A stretch of 38,689 nucleotides of DNA from a bacterium (GTDB taxonomy: Bacteria; Patescibacteriota; Minisyncoccia; Phycocordibacterales; UBA918): contig PAMC01000011.1 of assembly GCA_002710785.1 (NCBI GenBank), forward strand, positions 32,264-70,952, in the 5' to 3' direction. Positions 16,473-24,947 of the stretch are shown one piece after another. Both the position numbers and the translations under genes were made by a program. The notes beneath the pieces were generated by a model. It did no database searches, was not told the DNA's origin, and was given only the letters and a program-made list of their open reading frames with translations. The stretch's first letter is position 1. Each line of letters begins with the position of its first letter.

Positions 16473-17057
16473 CTAGTTTCCGCAAAAGGTACGAGGAGTT
16501 AAACTCACATCGTAATATCCACCATCGTAGGAACAAGTAACCCCAGGTGCAAACTTGTTGCTCGGATATTCACAATACTCAATCGCACCATTGCTTACAC
16601 CTGCTGGTGGGTTAGTTGGGTTTCCTTTCAAGAATGGTTTCAGTCCAACTAACTCAAGTGCTTTGTCACTGTTACGAACTGCACCAGCTTTAGTACAGCT
16701 ACCAAGACTTTTAATTTGCACTTCTACATAGTCTGATATGACACCATCTTTACTCTCAACAAGTAGTTCGTACTCGTCATTTTCAAACACTAAATTACCT
16801 ACACCGTTCAGTGGGGTATCAAATTGCTCTGATAAATTCGACATTGGAACGTCATACAACGTTGCTATTCTTACCAACGGCTCTACAGCAGGCAGGACAT
16901 TTTCCACTTCATCAGTAGTGACACTTTTCTGAGTTGTTGGAGCAGTAACTTCGTCTTCACTAAACACTCCCCATATGAATACTCCTGCTCCAGCTAAAAT
17001 TATTAAACCAACAACTAACTGTGGTATCGAAACTTCCTCGTCTTTTTTGTACTCCAT
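16473..17057 (-). CDS. Membrane-anchored hypothetical element protein
   Basis: From the ATG at 17057 (MEYKKDEEVS) the protein has 194 residues: a short charged cytoplasmic end, one membrane helix (about 11-32), a Thr-rich linker and an extracytoplasmic domain with Cys residues (SCTKAG, EYCEYP, VTCSYDG, TFCGN) that may form disulfides. A longer reading begins upstream but runs through a strongly structured non-coding segment (17071-17210), so I reject it. Function unknown; surface exclusion or attachment would suit a mobile-element membrane protein. Confidence 0.55.
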   Translation of the reverse strand: MEYKKDEEVSIPQLVVGLIILAGAGVFIWGVFSEDEVTAPTTQKSVTTDEVENVLPAVEPLVRIATLYDVPMSNLSEQFDTPLNGVGNLVFENDEYELLVESKDGVISDYVEVQIKSLGSCTKAGAVRNSDKALELVGLKPFLKGNPTNPPAGVSNGAIEYCEYPSNKFAPGVTCSYDGGYYDVSLTPRTFCGN

Positions 17058-17070
17058 AAAAATTGTGATG

Positions 17071-17210
17071 ACTTGTAAGTCGCGGAGTAACAAAAAACTC
17101 CCCGCGAGGTGGTGGCTCGGCCACCCACTGTCAGTTTCCCAACAGGGCCTACAAAGCATCCCTCACGGAGAGGTTTTTACTTTGTAGGACTTGCGGCCAT
17201 ACCTCTGTCT
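17071..17210 (-). ncRNA. Structured RNA candidate upstream of the element membrane protein
   Basis: Several stems crowd into 140 nt: CCTACAAAG/CTTTGTAGG (17148-17156 and 17180-17188, 9 bp), GGTGGC-tcg-GCCACC (17111-17125), CGCGGAGT/ACTCCCCGCG (17081-17088 and 17097-17106, 2-nt bulge), CTGT/ACAG (17128-17131 and 17142-17145), and CCTC/GAGG inside the 9-bp stem. AGAGGT (17169-17174) could instead pair with ACCTCT (17201-17206), giving two exclusive folds. It ends about 14 nt before the downstream start codon, so a cis-regulatory leader is likely. No known class is recognised. The rest of the gap (17211-17422) shows only the promoter of the next gene. Confidence 0.5.
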
Positions 17211-17422
17211 CACAACAAAGGGTTAGGCCATTTCATATTCAGTTGTAACTACATAGTATTTCTTTAGCAGGCAAAAGTAAACTGAGTATAAATTATTAGA
17301 ATTTACTACGGATATTTTCTTGATTGCCACATAGTGAGTGTCTCTCGTATAACTCCAGGGTCTCTCGTGGACCACTCTGAATAAGGTCTTGCCATTTCTG
17401 TAAATTAATACACTATGTAGAG

Positions 17423-18247
17423 ATGAGTATTCCATATATTGAACGAAATCCTACAAATGACGAGGTGCTGCAGATGCAGCTTGCTTTTAGTACTTTTTGT
17501 GACGGTTCTGGTCAAGAAAGAGATGGTAACGGTATGACTCGAGCAGGATGGAGGGATATCGAGAGGATTTTTGCTGAGATTTTAGGAGGTAAGGCCAACG
17601 AAAATAAACATATTTTCGATGTTCTTGTCCCAGATTCAGATAATGAAGATATCATTTACGGAATATCATTAAAATCAAAGCAAATATCTAGGGCATCTGC
17701 AATTGAAGACTTAGAGGAGGAAGGAAGGGTGCATATGGAAATAGCAAATTCTCCTGCTAAATTTTGGGCAGAACTGACAAAGGCTGGTATTTCAGAAAGT
17801 GACTTTAGAAGTAAAAATAAAGCATCAGAAATTGGTCAGATTTTACTTAAAACAATTGACTCGTGGCACCTGGAAGCAAAGACGGCTTTCGAAACACAAA
17901 ATCCTGACAAAAGGTTAGATTTAAATAAAAGTGTTTACATTACCGTATCTTATAGCCCTTTTAGAGATGGAATTGGTCGCTTATATCAAGCCCATTCTTT
18001 CCCACTAACCTTTCCAGAAAATATCAAATGGTCATATATTAGTGACAGATGTTTACGTGGAATGGATCCAACGGATGAAAACAAAACACTAATTGATTGG
18101 TATGGTTTATCAGGTGGGCAGTTCAAATATTATCCCAAGGCAAATACGGCAAATTATAAATCTGCAAGATTCTCCCTACTTGAACCTGAAATAATTTCGA
18201 TTGTTGAAAAAGCGAAGACTTACTGGCCTGAGAAATGGCCTGAATAA
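17423..18247 (+). CDS. Putative type II restriction endonuclease
   Basis: A 274-residue protein next to, and convergent with, a C5 cytosine methyltransferase (one base between stop codons), the classic layout of a type II R-M pair. The N-terminal part has a PD-(D/E)xK-like core: a helix with Glu48/Glu52 (RDIERIFAEILGG), then FDVLVPDS (Asp66) and IYGISLKSK (Ser82-x-Lys84). The variant with Ser in place of the second acid occurs in some restriction enzymes. The specificity cannot be read from sequence. TACACT at 17409-17414, 8 nt before the ATG, is a likely -10 of a leaderless message. Confidence 0.65.
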   Translation: MSIPYIERNPTNDEVLQMQLAFSTFCDGSGQERDGNGMTRAGWRDIERIFAEILGGKANENKHIFDVLVPDSDNEDIIYGISLKSKQISRASAIEDLEEEGRVHMEIANSPAKFWAELTKAGISESDFRSKNKASEIGQILLKTIDSWHLEAKTAFETQNPDKRLDLNKSVYITVSYSPFRDGIGRLYQAHSFPLTFPENIKWSYISDRCLRGMDPTDENKTLIDWYGLSGGQFKYYPKANTANYKSARFSLLEPEIISIVEKAKTYWPEKWPE

Positions 18248-18248
18248 A

Positions 18249-19346
18249 TTATGGTAATTTATTTTGTCTGATGTTTTTTGCGGTTACTAAAGGTGTTTTA
18301 GAGTTAATGCCATAGGTGTTAATGAGGTGAGAAAACATAACTTGTGCAAGCATGGGTGGTACCGCATTTCCAATTTGTGTAAATTTTTGTTCGGTATTGC
18401 CCTCAAAATGAAAATTGTCTGGAAAGGTCTGAATTCTAGCCGCCTCTCTCCACGATAGCCGTCGTGGCTTTTCAAGAATCTGTCTAGTGGAATCTTTTTC
18501 AAGATGTTCGTATTCATCACTGAAATCCCATCTTTGCTTCCAACCATTTTCCAGATCAGACCAAGTCAGTTTCATTTTTGGGCAAGCTGGATGCAATGTG
18601 ATGTGCCTCCAGTTAGCAACTACGGTGTAAGCTGGCTTGTCCCAGTCTGCTTTTCTGTTTCTTGACATGAAATACCATGAAAAATTACCTTCTTCGTTAG
18701 GTCTTTCGTAGAATTCTCCCTCAGGCCAGAGTGGTAGATCTTTTATCACTTCTCCATGTGATGTGTATGGTAATAAATTAGAGGTTTTTTTTGTAACCTT
18801 CCCATGGGTTTCTTCTGGAAAAACAAATTCGAAATCTAAATCTTTTCGAACCCCCACTAAAAAGATGCGTTTTCTCGATTGCGGAACACCATAATCCTGT
18901 GCATTAACTACTTTGTATGTGACGTTATAGCCAGACTTTCCACTTTTACCAAAAACTTTTAGCTGTTCTGATAGAAAGCTGCCATTTTTTATTTTTGAAA
19001 GCCCTGATACATTCTCTGCAATAAAAAAAAGGGGGTTTACTTGGTTCAACACTCGTGCAAATTGTAAGTATAAGAGTGTCCTAGGATCTTTTTTAGGATC
19101 TCTTTTTCCTCCCATTGAAAAGGATTGGCAGGGATAACCGCCAAAAACAATTTCAGCTTCTGGAAATGAATCGACATTATTTATATCATCAATAATTACC
19201 TCAGTGCCAGGAAAGTTTTTTGATAAAGCTTTGCCAATAACAGGATCTATTTCATTAGCATATACTATATCTACACCACTTTTGTGCGCTGCAATATCCA
19301 TTCCGCCAACACCTGAAAAAAGACTGATTCCTCTAAGTTTTTGCAT
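18249..19346 (-). CDS. DNA (cytosine-5-)-methyltransferase of an R-M system
   Basis: The 365-residue enzyme shows the C5-MTase motifs in order: I LFSGVGGMD (about 9-17), IV GGYPCQSFS with catalytic Cys73, VI ENVSGL, VIII QSRKRIF, then a target-recognition region, and IX/X REAARIQTFPD and QIGNAVPP. It methylates the C5 of cytosine in the target of the neighbouring endonuclease and so protects the host. TATAAT lies 6 nt from the ATG (19353-19358, minus), a strong -10 of a leaderless message placed about 50 bp inside the right att site, so the methylase can be expressed as soon as the element enters. Confidence 0.95.
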   Translation of the reverse strand: MQKLRGISLFSGVGGMDIAAHKSGVDIVYANEIDPVIGKALSKNFPGTEVIIDDINNVDSFPEAEIVFGGYPCQSFSMGGKRDPKKDPRTLLYLQFARVLNQVNPLFFIAENVSGLSKIKNGSFLSEQLKVFGKSGKSGYNVTYKVVNAQDYGVPQSRKRIFLVGVRKDLDFEFVFPEETHGKVTKKTSNLLPYTSHGEVIKDLPLWPEGEFYERPNEEGNFSWYFMSRNRKADWDKPAYTVVANWRHITLHPACPKMKLTWSDLENGWKQRWDFSDEYEHLEKDSTRQILEKPRRLSWREAARIQTFPDNFHFEGNTEQKFTQIGNAVPPMLAQVMFSHLINTYGINSKTPLVTAKNIRQNKLP

Positions 19347-19352
19347 TGAGCT

Positions 19353-19358
19353 ATTATA
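19353..19358 (-). promoter_or_regulatory. Consensus -10 box of the methyltransferase gene
   Basis: TATAAT (minus) ends 6 nt before the ATG at 19346, placing the transcription start at or next to the start codon. Confidence 0.55.
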
Positions 19359-19365
19359 TTACAGT

Positions 19366-20337
19366 TTATAGACAGATAAAAATTAGTCCCTTTTGAGGGA
19401 CTGTTTTCATAAACAGTACCCCGCGGTGAGCCAGCGTAACTTCGCCTGGCTTCGGGTACGTGCCACCACCCACCAAACTGGTGTGGCTTGCGGTGTGGTG
19501 CGGCGAACGAAACGGTGGTGTACGGGTAATGCACTCGTGGTCGATGCGTTCACCAGCAATGGAGTGAATACCAAGTACTTCTAACACGGCGTCAGTATCG
19601 AGTGGTGGCAAAATTGTTTGAAAGGCGCGCGCCAGCATCGTTTTGCCAGTGCCGGGCGGTCCAACCATAAGCACATTGTGCCCACCTGCTGCGGCAATAA
19701 TGAGACCCCGCTTCGCACTCTCCTGCCCGCGAATATCATCGAGATGCACCGCACCGTCATTCCAGCTGGAGGCTATTTCTGTAGCGGGAGCGGGAGTGAT
19801 GGTGACTGGTTGGGGGTGGTTTTGGTCGACGTGGGCGACAACTGCCGCTAAGTCTCTTGCGGGTGTTACCGTGATACCCGATACGAGCGCAGCCTCGACG
19901 GCATTGGCCTCGGGCACGATCACTTCGTCGACACCATGTTCCACCAGCGCTTGTACCGCTGGTAGTACTCCACGTACGGGTCGTATACTGCCATCGAGCC
20001 CTAGTTCGCCGATGTAGGCAGTCCCACCACTGCGCGGCGTAATGTCGCCGTTGGCCGTGAGGTACGCCATGGCAATTGGCAGGTCGTAGAGCGGCCCCTC
20101 TTTCTTGAGATCGGCTGGTGCGAGACTGATGACAATTTTTTGGTTGCTCTGTTTTGGCGACTGAAATCCCGAGTTTTTTATGGCAGCACTGACACGGTCT
20201 TTTGCTTCCTCGACCGCTTTGCCGGCCAAGCCAACAATGGTGAAGGCGTGTAGCCCTCGGCTTAAGTCGGCTTCAATGGTGACAACGCTGCCGGTTGGCA
20301 CCGTTGGTTGTGCGGTTATGGTGCGAGCCACGCTCAT
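19366..20337 (-). CDS. comM: ComM N-terminal part, truncated by the integrated element
   Basis: Residues 1-310 are ComM: the S5-like N-terminal domain (LHAFTIVGLAGKAVEEAKDR, IVISLAPADLKKEG), the linker, and the AAA+ start with Walker A GPPGTGKT (226-233) and FRSPHHTAS. It stops at HRGVLFM, exactly before Walker B, and continues with 13 element-encoded residues (KTVPQKGLIFICL) to a stop at 19366. The truncated product lacks Walker B, sensors and the C-terminal domain and should not hydrolyse ATP. TAGACT 7 nt before the ATG (20345-20350, minus) is the probable promoter box, so precise excision would give an expressed full-length gene. Confidence 0.95.
   Translation of the reverse strand: MSVARTITAQPTVPTGSVVTIEADLSRGLHAFTIVGLAGKAVEEAKDRVSAAIKNSGFQSPKQSNQKIVISLAPADLKKEGPLYDLPIAMAYLTANGDITPRSGGTAYIGELGLDGSIRPVRGVLPAVQALVEHGVDEVIVPEANAVEAALVSGITVTPARDLAAVVAHVDQNHPQPVTITPAPATEIASSWNDGAVHLDDIRGQESAKRGLIIAAAGGHNVLMVGPPGTGKTMLARAFQTILPPLDTDAVLEVLGIHSIAGERIDHECITRTPPFRSPHHTASHTSLVGGGTYPKPGEVTLAHRGVLFMKTVPQKGLIFICL
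19408..19414. other. Attachment-site core, right end
   Basis: The CATAAAC copy matches the left core at 7313-7319. The element side has the hairpin AGTCCC-ttttga-GGGACT (19385-19402), the counterpart of the CCACA/TGTGG repeat at the left end. Confidence 0.75.
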
Positions 20338-20394
20338 ACGTAGCAGTCTAGCATGCTCACTCGAAGATGAATGTTTCGTGTAATTTACAGCAAA

Positions 20395-20434
20395 AAAAGA
20401 ATCTTTGTATCATGCATGATACAAAGATTCTTTT
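20395..20434 (-). terminator. Perfect 40-bp palindromic terminator
   Basis: Twenty bases on each side of 20414/20415 are exact complements, with core GTATCATGCATGATAC (20407-20422). On the minus strand the stem is followed by TTCTTTTTTT, so it ends the 20446-22002 transcript upstream of comM. The same 16-bp core recurs at 32738-32753. Confidence 0.75.
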
Positions 20435-20445
20435 ATTAGCGTGAG

Positions 20446-22002
20446 CTATTTGCGGCGGTTAACCACTTCGCCGATGACGCGGCGGTCGGTGGCGATAAGG
20501 AGGGTGTTGCGATCAATAAAAGTGTAGAGGAGTTCGCTGCCGTCACCCCGGTTCGCAACGCGGATGTCGCGGTTGTTGCTCGCGGTGTCGGTAAACTGAC
20601 TAATTGGGCTGTCACCGAGGAGTGGGCCAAAGTCGCGTACGAGCCCTGACTCCCAGCGGTACATGCCGCCGAGCGCAGTTTCAAACGAGGTAAATTCGAT
20701 AATAATGCCAACGGCAGTTTGCTTAACCCCAATTATGGTGAGGCCGGTGATGTTGCGCTGGAAGGAGCCATCGGCACTGAGCGGCACGACGGTTAGAAAT
20801 TCGTCGATACTCGCCGGGCGGGTGGTGTCGCTTTCGGTGGCGACAATCGGGTACACCTGGGTGACGCCACCACCGGCTCCTGCGATAGCTTGGCGCAGAC
20901 TGGTGAGCAGCGCATCCCCGCTGCCCTGCATGGCCACTGCTTGGGTGCGATCGACTGTGATTGCGCTCGGTACCTCTGGAGCGAGTATGCGGTCCGGGGC
21001 GGAGAGGTACTGGAAGACCCACGTGCTCACCACAACACCAAGCGCGATTGCTGCAATTACCACTGCTGCTACCACCACCCACGAGCGCCAATCACGCGGT
21101 GGCGCTTCGACTGGAGTAGCGCGGTACCGGTACGCGGATGCGGTCTCCTCCTTGGCCTCAGCTTCAGGTGGTGTGGGCGGCGCGGTTGGTTTGGGTGTTG
21201 GTTTAGGTTCGGGAGCTGGTACGGGTATTGGCTCGGGCGTTGGTTCAGGCTTGGGAGTTGGCGTTGGTGCCGGCTCCACTACCGGTGGCACGTCTGCTAC
21301 CTCGGGCGTTGCAACTGGGGTTGGGGCCTCAGACTCGAGTACTGGCTCGGGCGGAGTGGCAACCGGGGATGTGCTGTGGGCCGTTGCTGGCGCGGGCGTT
21401 GGGGTTGGCTCTGTAGCACTCAAACTCGAGCTCCACTGCGGGGTTGGTAACTCCTCAGCCTTGGTGACCTGAAGCGCGTCAGCGGCCGACACCTTTGGAG
21501 CTGCTGCCACTCGTTCGGCAACCGTTTCATAATCGTCAGCTTGTGGTAAGGCGCTGGTGCCCACGGCGCTGCTAATGGTTTCGGCTCGCTTGCTCGGGTC
21601 TTCAATGGTGGGCTGTTCGGGTTCGGCGGTGAGTTCAGTCTTTTTATCCTTAAACCACGACCCCATCGACTGTCCGATCGCCGGAAACAGGCGAAATTTA
21701 TTCCGCTTCTTCTCGCTCACAATCTCACCCACCTCCAGGTCATCACCGGCGATGTCCTCATTCTCGGCAGCGTGCACTTCGGGCACGTCTACCTCCAGGT
21801 AGGTATCTTCGTCGCCACTCGGTGGAGTTACCGCCAGCTCAATGTTTTCTGGCGTTTCATCGGTTGGTGCTATTTTTGCCTGCTCAGTAGTTGGTTCATC
21901 GGGCGCCGCCTCACGTGGCGCGTCCGCCCGCGCTTGCGCTGCCGCAAAATCATCCGCAAAGGTACGGATAGTTGGCACGTTTTGTTCCGGTTTGGAAGCC
22001 AT
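20446..22002 (-). CDS. Single-pass membrane protein with Pro-rich linker
   Basis: The 518 residues divide into an acidic cytoplasmic region (1-190), a Pro/Thr/Glu-rich stretch of PTPKPEPTPEP-type repeats (about 199-280), one membrane helix (about 308-330) and an extracytoplasmic domain of ~185 residues without Cys. No enzyme motif is evident. Similar architectures are common in Patescibacteria; the role is unknown. TAGTAT lies 7 nt before the ATG (22010-22015, minus), as for leaderless genes. The gene follows pnp on the same strand after a 55-bp gap. Confidence 0.75.
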   Translation of the reverse strand: MASKPEQNVPTIRTFADDFAAAQARADAPREAAPDEPTTEQAKIAPTDETPENIELAVTPPSGDEDTYLEVDVPEVHAAENEDIAGDDLEVGEIVSEKKRNKFRLFPAIGQSMGSWFKDKKTELTAEPEQPTIEDPSKRAETISSAVGTSALPQADDYETVAERVAAAPKVSAADALQVTKAEELPTPQWSSSLSATEPTPTPAPATAHSTSPVATPPEPVLESEAPTPVATPEVADVPPVVEPAPTPTPKPEPTPEPIPVPAPEPKPTPKPTAPPTPPEAEAKEETASAYRYRATPVEAPPRDWRSWVVVAAVVIAAIALGVVVSTWVFQYLSAPDRILAPEVPSAITVDRTQAVAMQGSGDALLTSLRQAIAGAGGGVTQVYPIVATESDTTRPASIDEFLTVVPLSADGSFQRNITGLTIIGVKQTAVGIIIEFTSFETALGGMYRWESGLVRDFGPLLGDSPISQFTDTASNNRDIRVANRGDGSELLYTFIDRNTLLIATDRRVIGEVVNRRK

Positions 22003-22057
22003 ATCGTTAATACTAGCCTATTAGCTACGCGCGGCTGGCTGTTGTCGACAGGTTAGG

Positions 22058-24178
22058 CTACTCTTGTGGCGCTGCTCCGTTTCGCTTTGCCCACTCGCCG
22101 TCGCGCTGCTTAATGGAGAGGCCAATTTTGTCTCCCTCCACCTTACTCACCACTACCGGCACAACGTCGCCGACTGTAAGTACCGAAGCCGGGTCTTCGA
22201 TCCGAAACGGCGCAATCTCAGAGACATGGATGAGCCCTTCAGAGTGCTCGTCAATTCGAGCAAAGGCACCAAAGTTGGTGAGCGTGGTGACGGTCACCTC
22301 GAGCTCCTCACCCACCTCGTACACTTTGGTGAGAGCAGCGATTTTCTCTTGCGCGGCTTGGGCACTACCATTACGGCCGGTGATGTATACGGTGCCATCG
22401 TCCTCGATAGAAATTTCGTCTACCCCCGTGTCTTCTTTAATGCCGTTCACCGTTTTGCCACCACTACCGATGACGAGGCCAATTTGCTCAGGTTGGATTT
22501 GCAGGCTCACAATTTCTGGCGCGCGTGGCGAAATGGTGTCGCGTGGCGCAGCGATGGTCGCTTCCATGGTTTTTAAAATATGTAACCGCGCTTCGCGCGC
22601 CTTCTCGAGCGCTACCGCCAAAATATGTACGGGCACTGCATCCACCTTGACGTCCATTTGAATAGCAGTCACTCCTTCGGTGGTGCCAGCCACCTTAAAG
22701 TCCATATCGCCGTGCTCGTCTTCGGGACCCTGGATGTCGGTTAAGAGCACGAACTTCTCGCCGTCGATCATGACGCCTGAGGCAATACCAGCAACCGGCC
22801 GGGTAATAGGCACGCCGCCGTCCATGAGTGCAATACTCGAGCCACAGATCGATGCCATTGAGCTTGAGCCATTAGAGGAGAGCGTTTCAGACACCAGGCG
22901 GATGGTGTACGGGAAGTCGCTACCACTCGGGAGCACCGGTAAAAGTGCTTTCTCTGCGAGTGCCCCGTGTCCAATCATGCGGCGGTTAAAGCCACCCACC
23001 CGACCTGTCTCACCTACCGAAAACGGTGGGAAGTTGTAGTGGTGCATGTAGCGCTTGGCACCTTCTTGGGTTTCCATTGTATCGATACGTTGCGCCGCCT
23101 CTGGGCCGGCTAGCGTCAACGCGGTCAACACGTGGGTGTTGCCGCGGTAGAAGATGCCGGTGCCATGCAGTACCGGCGAGATGCCACCCGCTTGGGTAAA
23201 GAGCGGCCGCACTTCGTCGGGGTGTCGGCCGTCGGCGCGCTTCCCGTCGTGTACCACTCCCTGGTGCAGCATAATGTCGACCTGCTCCTCAAAGTAGTTA
23301 CTGAGCGAAAAGCGCTCGGGTACTTCGATGTCTTTGGTAGTCTCCAGCCACACTTCTTTAACCTCCTGGATGCGCCCCTTACCAGCCTGGCCAGAGAAGA
23401 TTGCTTGGTAGAGCTGCTCGCCAAACTCGCTAGCAAAGCGGTTGCTGATTGTCTCGGGTGTCTTGGGGCGGGTAATTTTTTGCTTTGCTTTACCGACCGC
23501 CGTCATAATCTCTTGCTGCCACGCTTCGAGTTGCTGGTGCACCTGGGTAGCAGCTTCGAGAATCGCAACGATGTCATCCTCGGGCACCTCGTAGGCCAAG
23601 GTCTCGATCATGTTGATGCCACCATCTTTCCCGCAGGCGAGCACCTCAAAGGTGAGGTTGCCGGTCTCGCGCTCGACGTAGGTTGGGTTAATAAGGACGT
23701 CGCCCGTCTCGCGTGAGAGACCAATGCGCACGGCGCCAATCGGGCCTCCCCACGGGATGTCTGAGATTGCCAACGCCACGCTGGTGCCGATGACAGCCAA
23801 AATATCTGGGTCGTCTTCGCCCATCGCGAGCACGGTGGCGACAATCTGCACGTCGCGACCGAGCTGGTGGTCAAACAGTGGCCGAATGGTGCGGTCGATA
23901 ATACGGGCGGAGAGTACCGCCTCCTCGCTCGGGCGACCCTCACGGCGCCCAAAGCGGCTACCAAGGATTTGTCCGGCTGCATAAAACTTCTCTTCAAACT
24001 CAACTGAGAGCGGGAAGTACGGCAGGTCGCTCTCACGCTCGCCCATGACGGCGGTCACCAAGACGGCAGTTTCCCCCATGCGCATCAGCACCGAGCCGTT
24101 GGCCTGGTTGGTGAGGTCGGTAATGTCGGCGGTAATAGTTTTACCGGCCACAGTCGTAGAAAAAGATTGCGTTTGCAT
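22058..24178 (-). CDS. pnp: Polyribonucleotide nucleotidyltransferase (PNPase)
   Basis: PNPase degrades RNA 3'-5' with phosphate and can add nucleotides. The 706 residues from the ATG at 24178 (MQTQSFSTTVAGK) show two RNase PH domains separated by a helical domain, a KH domain (IGLVIGSGGKTVNGIKEDTG) and a C-terminal S1 domain (TLTNFGAFARIDEHSEGLIH). Length and order match the family. An in-frame start 25 codons upstream is rejected because conserved sequence begins at MQTQSF. Upstream on the same strand are a NYN-domain gene and rpsO, so the usual rpsO-pnp neighbourhood is kept but interrupted. Confidence 0.97.
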   Translation of the reverse strand: MQTQSFSTTVAGKTITADITDLTNQANGSVLMRMGETAVLVTAVMGERESDLPYFPLSVEFEEKFYAAGQILGSRFGRREGRPSEEAVLSARIIDRTIRPLFDHQLGRDVQIVATVLAMGEDDPDILAVIGTSVALAISDIPWGGPIGAVRIGLSRETGDVLINPTYVERETGNLTFEVLACGKDGGINMIETLAYEVPEDDIVAILEAATQVHQQLEAWQQEIMTAVGKAKQKITRPKTPETISNRFASEFGEQLYQAIFSGQAGKGRIQEVKEVWLETTKDIEVPERFSLSNYFEEQVDIMLHQGVVHDGKRADGRHPDEVRPLFTQAGGISPVLHGTGIFYRGNTHVLTALTLAGPEAAQRIDTMETQEGAKRYMHHYNFPPFSVGETGRVGGFNRRMIGHGALAEKALLPVLPSGSDFPYTIRLVSETLSSNGSSSMASICGSSIALMDGGVPITRPVAGIASGVMIDGEKFVLLTDIQGPEDEHGDMDFKVAGTTEGVTAIQMDVKVDAVPVHILAVALEKAREARLHILKTMEATIAAPRDTISPRAPEIVSLQIQPEQIGLVIGSGGKTVNGIKEDTGVDEISIEDDGTVYITGRNGSAQAAQEKIAALTKVYEVGEELEVTVTTLTNFGAFARIDEHSEGLIHVSEIAPFRIEDPASVLTVGDVVPVVVSKVEGDKIGLSIKQRDGEWAKRNGAAPQE

Positions 24179-24294
24179 GTTCAACAACGTTAGTTGCTGC
24201 GCACACCTAAGATTTCGAGCGGATGACTGAAACCTCTGCGTGTGCGCAGCCACCTACTAATGTCTCCATCATACCGAGCAATCGACACTTCGCC

Positions 24295-24333
24295 AAAGGA
24301 AAAGGCCGGAGCGTAGCTCCGGCCTTTTCCTTT
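24295..24333 (-). terminator. Intrinsic terminator of the NYN gene
   Basis: An 18-bp stem (arms 24295-24312 and 24316-24333, loop gta) built around AAGGCCGGAGC/GCTCCGGCCTT lies directly at the TAA of the NYN gene. It should separate that gene from pnp. Confidence 0.7.
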
Positions 24334-24947
24334 TACAGGTCGTCCGTATCTGACCCAACCGTTTTTATAGCGCGGGTGCGCGTGGTTTTCTTGGTAGTGC
24401 GTTTGGTCGTTTTGGTGCTGGCGGTTTTACGTACCACTCGACGGCGGCGGATTAAAAACGTCGCCGGATCGTCGTCCATGTCGATAAAATCATCGACCGC
24501 GGCGCGTAAGCCGCTACTGGCGCTCCGCCCGAAGGTAATCGCTTCGACCTGGCAACCAAACGACTTGAGGTACTCCACCGCCGGAATAAAGTCGCCGTCG
24601 CCGGTGGCGAAGACAATAGCGTCTACCTTCGGCGCCATCTTGATGGCATCAACTGCCATGCCGACGTCCCAGTCGGCTTTCTTGGCTCCGCCGTAAAAGA
24701 TTTGTAGATCTTTGGTTTTAATTTCGATGCCGAGTTTCTCGAGCGCTTCAAAAAAGGCGCTCTCCTCCCCACTCTCGGTGTTTACCACGTACGAGACCGC
24801 GCGAATGAGTTGGCGGCCAGCGACTGCTTTCTCGACGACGGCACCGAAGTTAACGCGAGCTTTGTGGAGATTTTTTGCGCTGTGATAGAGGTTTTGGGTA
24901 TCGATAATAACGGCAACCCGTTGGGATGGGTGTTTAACTACACTCAT
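24333..24947 (-). CDS. NYN-domain (LabA/DUF88-like) putative ribonuclease
   Basis: A 204-residue protein with the PIN-like NYN fold: VAVIIDTQNLY (Asp16, Asn19), KKADWDVGMAVDA (Asp92, Asp94) and IVFATGDGDFIPAVEYL (Asp117, Asp119) form the acidic metal site typical of the LabA/DUF88 group, which are putative endoribonucleases. The tail (about 165-198) is rich in Lys, Arg and Thr (KTTKRTTKKTTRTR) and probably binds RNA. Its place between rpsO and pnp fits RNA processing or turnover. Function is inferred from fold and context. Confidence 0.85.
   Translation of the reverse strand: MSVVKHPSQRVAVIIDTQNLYHSAKNLHKARVNFGAVVEKAVAGRQLIRAVSYVVNTESGEESAFFEALEKLGIEIKTKDLQIFYGGAKKADWDVGMAVDAIKMAPKVDAIVFATGDGDFIPAVEYLKSFGCQVEAITFGRSASSGLRAAVDDFIDMDDDPATFLIRRRRVVRKTASTKTTKRTTKKTTRTRAIKTVGSDTDDL

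Larger units (their letters stand above)
7313..19414. mobile_element. 12.1-kb integrative element inserted in comM
   Basis: The two comM fragments bound an AT-rich segment with different codon usage. Both ends carry the 7-bp direct repeat CATAAAC (7313-7319 and 19408-19414), so the element plus one repeat copy is 12,095 bp. Inside are a large serine recombinase, a PrimPol-helicase replication protein, small accessory genes, a type II R-M pair and further defence-like cargo. Joining the ends recreates an attP with GGGAC-N16-GTCCC centred on the AT of the core. No structural phage, conjugation or portal genes were seen, so it is a plasmid- or satellite-like integrative element. Confidence 0.9.

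Noticed and set aside
17058..17159. N-terminal extension of the element membrane protein
   Set aside because: It would be encoded by the GC-rich, multiply paired segment and lacks a sensible signal; MEYKKDEE followed by a membrane helix is a better start.
17190..17230. 5S rRNA-like GCGGCCATA in the structured element leader
   Set aside because: Only nine bases match; the helices of 5S rRNA are absent.
20663..21472. 269-residue Gly/Ala/Val-rich plus-strand frame
   Set aside because: It mirrors the Pro/Thr-repeat region of the minus-strand membrane protein and has no start signals or domain.
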